From positions 30,020,594 to 30,084,593 of the forward strand of contig CM033728.1 of assembly GCA_019671005.1 (NCBI GenBank): a stretch of 64,000 nt of DNA, in the 5' to 3' direction. Origin of the DNA: Hibiscus mutabilis (taxonomy: Eukaryota; Streptophyta; Magnoliopsida; Malvales; Malvaceae). Made by a program: the position numbers and the translations under genes. This document shows, one piece after another, positions 59,629 through 64,000 of this stretch. The notes below the pieces were generated by a model that worked only from the letters and a program-made list of their open reading frames with translations, was not told the DNA's origin and ran no database searches. Numbering within the stretch: the first letter of the stretch is position 1; every line of letters begins with the position of its first letter.

Positions 59629-61088
59629 TTCTTCAATTTGCTCTCCATTTCTAAGTTCGTAGCCTTCGCAGTAGAGCTTCATCGATGTTACCTACCAAAT
59701 AAAAGGCATGTTCAGGAAGACCGTCTAATTCTCCGGAAAGGATCAATTTAAACCCTCTAATTGTTTCTACTAGGCCAACGTATTTCCCCGGGGAACCAGT
59801 AAATACTTTCGCTATGAAAAAGGGTTGTGATAAGAAACGCTCAATTTTTCGCGCTCTTGCTACGGTTAAGCGATCCTCTTCGGACAATTCGTCCAACCCA
59901 AGGATAGCTATAATGTCCTGAAGTTCTTTGTAACGTTGTAAGGTTTGCTTAACCCTTTGCGCAGTTTTATAATGTTCCTCACCAACGATTCGAGGTTGGA
60001 GCATAGTTGACGTTGAGTCTAAAGGATCTACCGTGGGATAAATACCTTTTGCAGCTAATCCTCTTGATAGTACGGTGGTAGCATCTAAATGCGCAAATGT
60101 TGTGGCAGGGGTGGTCGGTCAAATCATCCATTTGGTACATAAACTGCTTGAATAGAAGTTATGGATCCCTCCTTGGTAGAAGTAATTCTTTCTTGTAAAG
60201 TACCCATTTCGGTACTAAGGGTGGGTTGATAACCCACAGCGGAAGGCATTCTACCCAATAAGGCGATACCGGATCCCGCTTGGACAAAGTGGAAGATATT
60301 GTCTATAAATAGAAGTACGTCTTGTTCATTAACATCTCGGAAATATTCTGCCATAGTTAGGGCAGTCAACCCAACTCTCATACGAGCTCTGGCGGTTCAT
60401 TCATCCGACCGTAGACTAAAGCCACTTTTGATTCCGCAAGATTTTGTTCATTAATTACTCCAGATTCTTTCATTTCCATGTAAAGATCATTTCCTTCACG
60501 AGTCCGTTCACCTACTCCGCCAAATACGGATACCCCATGAGCTTTCGCAATGTTGTTGATCAATTCCATAATAAGTCTTTGTTTTACCTACCCAACCCCC
60601 CAAATAGTCCGATTTTTCCTCCACAACGATAAGGAGCTAAAAGATCGACTACTTTAATTCCTATTTCAAAAATAGATAATTTTGTAAAATAGATAGCGGG
60701 CATAGGTTTTTGTATCTAATTGGATAAATTATCAACGGGCTCCCCAAGCACGTTAAAAATTCATCCTATGGTCGATCCATCGACTGGAACACTTAGAGGA
60801 GCTCCCGTGTCAATCACTTCCATTCCTCTCGTTAGACCATATGTAGCGCTCATAACTACAGCTCTAACTCGATTATTTCCTAATAATTTTTTTTACCTCA
60901 CAAGTTACATTAATTTGTTGACCGGCGGTATCTCGACCCTTAACTACTAAAGCGTTGTAAATATTAGGCATCTTGCCCGGGGAAAAGGCTACATTCAGTA
61001 ATGGACCGATGATTTGAGAAATACGTCCCAGATTTTCTTTTTCAAGCGTGGAAACTCCAGAAACATAAGTAGTAGGATTTATTCTCAT
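59625..61088 (-). pseudogene. atpB: atpB pseudogene, plastid ATP synthase beta subunit
   Basis: Beta carries the catalytic sites of chloroplast ATP synthase. Segments in order: N-terminus MRINPTTYVSGVSTLEKENL (61088), GEPVDNL then an altered stretch (60660-60730), MELINNIAKAHGVSVFGGVG (60569-60378), MRVGLTALTMAEYFRDVNEQ (60381-60124), and MLQPRIVGEEHYKTAQRVKQ (60004-59651). The Walker A loop (normally GGAGVGKT, about 60575-60605) is destroyed by indels. Overall length is 1,464 nt, about 33 less than the intact gene. A +2 change near the 3' end (GAAGCTCTACTG) alters the last residues. Confidence 0.92.
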
Positions 61089-62153
61089 AATATAATAAAG
61101 TGAAATATGTCAAATTTTTTTCGAAAATTATCTAATACAAAATAAATCTTCGACAGAAGGTTGATCGGTTAATTCAATAAGAAATGGGGGGTTAGCGCTC
61201 GATTCCGTTGGTACCATCCAATTGAATGCAGTTCAATTGGATTGTTTCTTTATTCAATTAGGAAGTGGATAAATAAAAATTTTGAGAGTTTTTCATTTGT
61301 CTATCATTATAGGCAATATCATCCATATTATCTATGGAATTCGAACCCGAACTCTATTTATGATTCCTTATTTCTATCGCATTTTTTTATCTCATTTCGT
61401 ATTTTATTTTAGCATATCGATTTTTTACATCTAACCTCTCCACCTTTTTCCATCTATATTCCTTTTTTTCATTTCATGAACGAATTACGCCTATTTTCAC
61501 ATCTAGGATTTACATATACAACATATATTACTGTCAAGCTGTCAAGGGTGAATTTATTATTTTGTAGTAGTGAGTTTAATTTCTTATTTCTTATTGTAGT
61601 GAGTTTAATTTCTTATTTCTTATTATTGATTTCTTATTATTGAGTTTATATTATATAATTTTATAATTTATATTAGATATTAGAATATTAATTCTAATTA
61701 ATTCTATTTCTAATTAATTTTATTATATATTTATATATTCTAATATATATTCTAATTATTATATTTTATTTAGAATAATATAAGTTTATTTAGAATATAT
61801 TATATTAATATTTAAATTAATATTTTATTTAAACTAATATTTAATATTATTTTTATATTATTTATTATTATTTATATATTTCTATTACATTTATTTTATT
61901 TGCATTTTGATTCAAAAAAAGTAAGGAATTATAAACTTGAAAAACACGAATCGGGTTGTGCCATACATATGAAAGAATATAGAATAATGATGTATTTGGC
62001 GAATCAAATACCATGATAAGGAACCTTTCGGATTAGTTTAATTGATAATTTTTTGAAAGATTTCTTCGAAAAGGTTTCATTAACTCCTCATTTATGTCGA
62101 GTAGACATTGTTGTTGCGAGAATTCTTAATTCATGAGTTGTAGGGAGGGACTT
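61089..62153. other. Plastid-derived atpB-rbcL spacer
   Basis: It holds the divergent promoter region of atpB and rbcL in plastids. A 29-bp unit is duplicated head to tail (61568-61596 and 61597-61625), and 61640-61870 is almost pure A/T. A Shine-Dalgarno-like GGGAGGGA lies at 62142-62149, seven bases before the rbcL ATG. Confidence 0.75.
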
Positions 62154-62548
62154 ATGTCACCACAAACAGAGACTAAAATAGGTGTTGGATTCCAAGCCGG
62201 TGTTAAAGAGTATAAATTAACTTATTATATGAGGGCTGCGAGGGGCGCGATAACTCTTGAATCTTCTACTAGTAGATCTGGAGATGATTCCAATTGGCGG
62301 AGGAACTTTTATTCCTTGGGGAGTCGTGTGAATCGGGTGCCGTAAGCTTGTACCGAGTACGACCCTTTTTCAGAGCTGAAATTAGCCGTAGGCTAGACGT
62401 CTGAACTACAGGCCGTCATTGAAATCAAAAAGGGCAAATTATCCGCGAGGCATGAAACTGGAAGTCTCGAATTAGCCGCAATGCATTTTAGTGGTGGGTT
62501 CCGAGATCACCTTGGCTGAATTAAACCAGCGGGATACTTTAGATAAAT
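62154..62548 (+). pseudogene. rbcL: rbcL pseudogene, ends kept, middle lost (Rubisco large subunit)
   Basis: Rubisco large subunit fixes CO2 in the chloroplast; the intact gene is about 1.43 kb. Here the start (MSPQTETKIGVGFQAGVKEY, KLTYY) runs to about 62230. Then comes about 190 bp I cannot place in rbcL (62231-62425). The 3' end is recognisable near 62436-62475 (ATTATCCGCGAGGCATG; GAATTAGCCGCA) and 62525-62548, where GGATACTTTAGATAA resembles the usual end. About 1 kb, with all active-site residues, is missing. Confidence 0.8.
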
Positions 62549-63315
62549 AAAAGATGAAACAAAAAAGGATAAAAGAAAATTGAGCTTTATGTATGTCAGT
62601 GGATATATTTGTAATCCAGTAGTTACTGTCGGCGAAATAACTTTGAATTGTTGATTTAAACATGGATTTTATTGAAAAGGATTGAGCCGAGTGGTATTTA
62701 TTTACTCTATTGTCTATATTTTTGATAGATATATTTTTTATCTAGATATACAAAAATCTTAAATACAAAAATAAAAGACTAAACATGTGTAAAATTTTCT
62801 CAGGTCCATATTGTCCTATGTATGTGTATGGATCCTTAGGATTGTGTATGAAGGAGATCGTTGAATTCAAACGGTTTCGATCATGGATCGAGCCACATCA
62901 CAACTTCTTCTACCCATCCTGTATGTTGTCCCTTTGTTCCGTGTGCTTGAATAGAAACTTATTGTATTGTATTAGTAGACGAGATTTTTTACGAAAAGGG
63001 TCTTGATAGGAGAAAAAATTTCTTTTATTTCAATTTTTTCAGTGCGAATTTTTTACACAACATGGGAAATCACTATTTCGAATTGAAAAATTGATATTTC
63101 TAATTGAAAAGAAAAAGAAGCTCTATCATCATATATGAACTGTTATCTCAGGTTCTCACAAAGAGAATCGTTTCCTTCAACATTCACTCATTGTTCGTTA
63201 ATAACCCTAGTGATTTGTATCTAGTATTCTGATAGAAAATAAAATATTCAGTTGATTTTCATCGAATGACTATTCATCTATTGCACTTTCATGTAAATAG
63301 AGGCAAGAAAGCTCT
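62549..63315. other. Plastid-derived rbcL-accD spacer
   Basis: Contains a conserved rbcL-accD spacer block (62860-62990, GAGCCACATCACAACTTCTT). A 73-codon frame at 62785-63006 looks like chance within this spacer. Confidence 0.7.
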
Positions 63316-64000
63316 ATGGAAAAATCGGTTCATTTGATCTGACAGCGTAATAACAGATGTGGGCTAGTAAATCACGGATAGCCTTGTCCTATTGAAAATA
63401 GTATGTAAAATACGGCCAGAAATGATAGGATAAAAACATTCATGATTGGTAAACAGCTCAGTTATTATAGTAAGGTTGATCATTTAGTTGGCGTCAAAGA
63501 CATTCGGAATTTCATTTCTGATGACACCTTTTAATTAGGGATAGTAATCAGGATAGTTATTCCATATATTTTGATAGTGAAAATCAAATTTTTTGAGATT
63601 AACAATGATCATTCTTTTTTGAGTGAACTAGAAAGTTTTTTTATAGTTATCGTAATTCTAGTTATATTAATAATGGATCGAAAAAGCTGACATCCCCACT
63701 ATGATTTTAACTTGTATGATACTAACTATAGTTGGAATAATCACATTAATAGTTGTATTGACTCTTATCTTCGTTCTCAAATCTGTATTGATAGTTCCAT
63801 TTTTTTAGTGGTAGTGACAATTCCAACGATAGTTATATTTTATAAGTTTTATACAGCGAAGGTGGAAAGAGTAGTGAAGGCAAGAAATTATCTATTGTTA
63901 TATTTATAATGAAGAGTTTTATAATAACATTAATAGGTGGAAAGAGTAGTGAAGGCAAAATTTTGATATAATAAGAGAAAATGGTAATGATTTAACTCTA
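63316..64000 (+). pseudogene. accD: accD pseudogene, 5' part (acetyl-CoA carboxylase beta subunit)
   Basis: AccD is the plastid-encoded carboxyltransferase subunit for fatty acid synthesis. A start ATGGAAAAAT at 63316, then interrupted segments FISDDTF (near 63510), INNDHSFLSELESF (near 63600) and YDTNYSWNNHINSCIDSYLR (63715-63774) match the long N-terminal region of dicot accD. Frameshifts and stops separate them. A 75-bp unit beginning GGTGGAAAGAGTAGTGAAGG is repeated (63861 and 63936). The catalytic domain is beyond the window. Confidence 0.85.

Larger units (their letters stand above)
46138..64000. other. Nuclear plastid DNA insertion (NUPT), psaA to accD
   Basis: At least 17,863 bp match the order and orientation of a flowering-plant chloroplast large single-copy segment: psaA, ycf3, trnS-GGA, rps4, trnT-UGU, trnL-UAA, trnF-GAA, ndhJ, ndhK, ndhC, trnV-UAC, trnM-CAU, atpE, atpB, rbcL, accD. 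Nearly every protein gene is broken by small indels or stops, psaA is cut at about codon 480, and nuclear repeats adjoin it at the left. It is therefore a decayed nuclear copy. The order is uninterrupted, so it probably inserted as one fragment. The right end is beyond the window. Confidence 0.95.

Noticed and set aside
46138..64000. Interpretation as a true chloroplast genome segment
   Set aside because: Truncated psaA at a nuclear junction, many frameshifts and stops, loss of the trnT anticodon and loss of most of rbcL are incompatible with a functional plastome.

Overview
This is plant nuclear DNA made almost entirely of nested and tandem LTR retrotransposons, with one intron-rich housekeeping gene and a long piece of chloroplast DNA moved into the nucleus. 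Long-LTR Ty3/gypsy chromoviruses, hAT-like MITEs, a six-exon mitochondrial-type SSB gene and degraded plastid genes in flowering-plant order point to a dicot. The accD fragment and the retroelement families suggest Malvaceae, perhaps cotton (Gossypium); that is an inference. I see no prokaryotic-type system and no CRISPR array.

Layout. (1) 1-15405: a Ty3/gypsy chromodomain element (A, Tekay/Del-like, initiator tRNA-Met primer site) in the tandem arrangement LTR-internal-LTR-internal-LTR, period 7,489 bp; the window opens inside the first LTR. Both internal regions carry the same disabling stops. (2) 16309-19775: a nuclear gene for mitochondrial single-stranded DNA-binding protein, six exons, 213 codons, apparently intact, with two small DNA transposons in its introns, each flanked by 8-bp target duplications. 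(3) 20009-37331: a gag-only element (C) with Tat/Ogre-like features, whose gag reading frame is split by a complete minus-strand chromovirus (B, 21711-32324, target duplication CTAAG). (4) 37797-45704: a non-coding LTR element (D, target duplication GGGTT) with a higher-order tandem repeat upstream of its polypurine tract. (5) 46138-64000: a nuclear plastid DNA insertion (NUPT) collinear with the plastid segment psaA-ycf3-trnS-rps4-trnT-trnL-trnF-ndhJ-ndhK-ndhC-trnV-trnM-atpE-atpB-rbcL-accD, truncated inside psaA on the left and running off the right edge.

How the parts relate. B is younger than C because it sits inside it. The middle LTR of A looks like a product of LTR-LTR unequal recombination. 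C and D share LTR-end and polypurine-tract sequence and both carry a tandem array in the 3' untranslated region, so they are probably related non-autonomous families mobilised by proteins made elsewhere. Of everything coding, only the SSB gene looks functional. In the NUPT, ndhC is still a complete 120-codon frame and trnS, trnL and trnM keep their structure, but all lie in the nucleus and are presumably not expressed. The most unexpected signals are the clustering of copy-specific differences in A at CAG/CCAG/CGG-type motifs, the 188-bp (4 x 47) repeat in D, and the precise nesting of B in the C gag frame.
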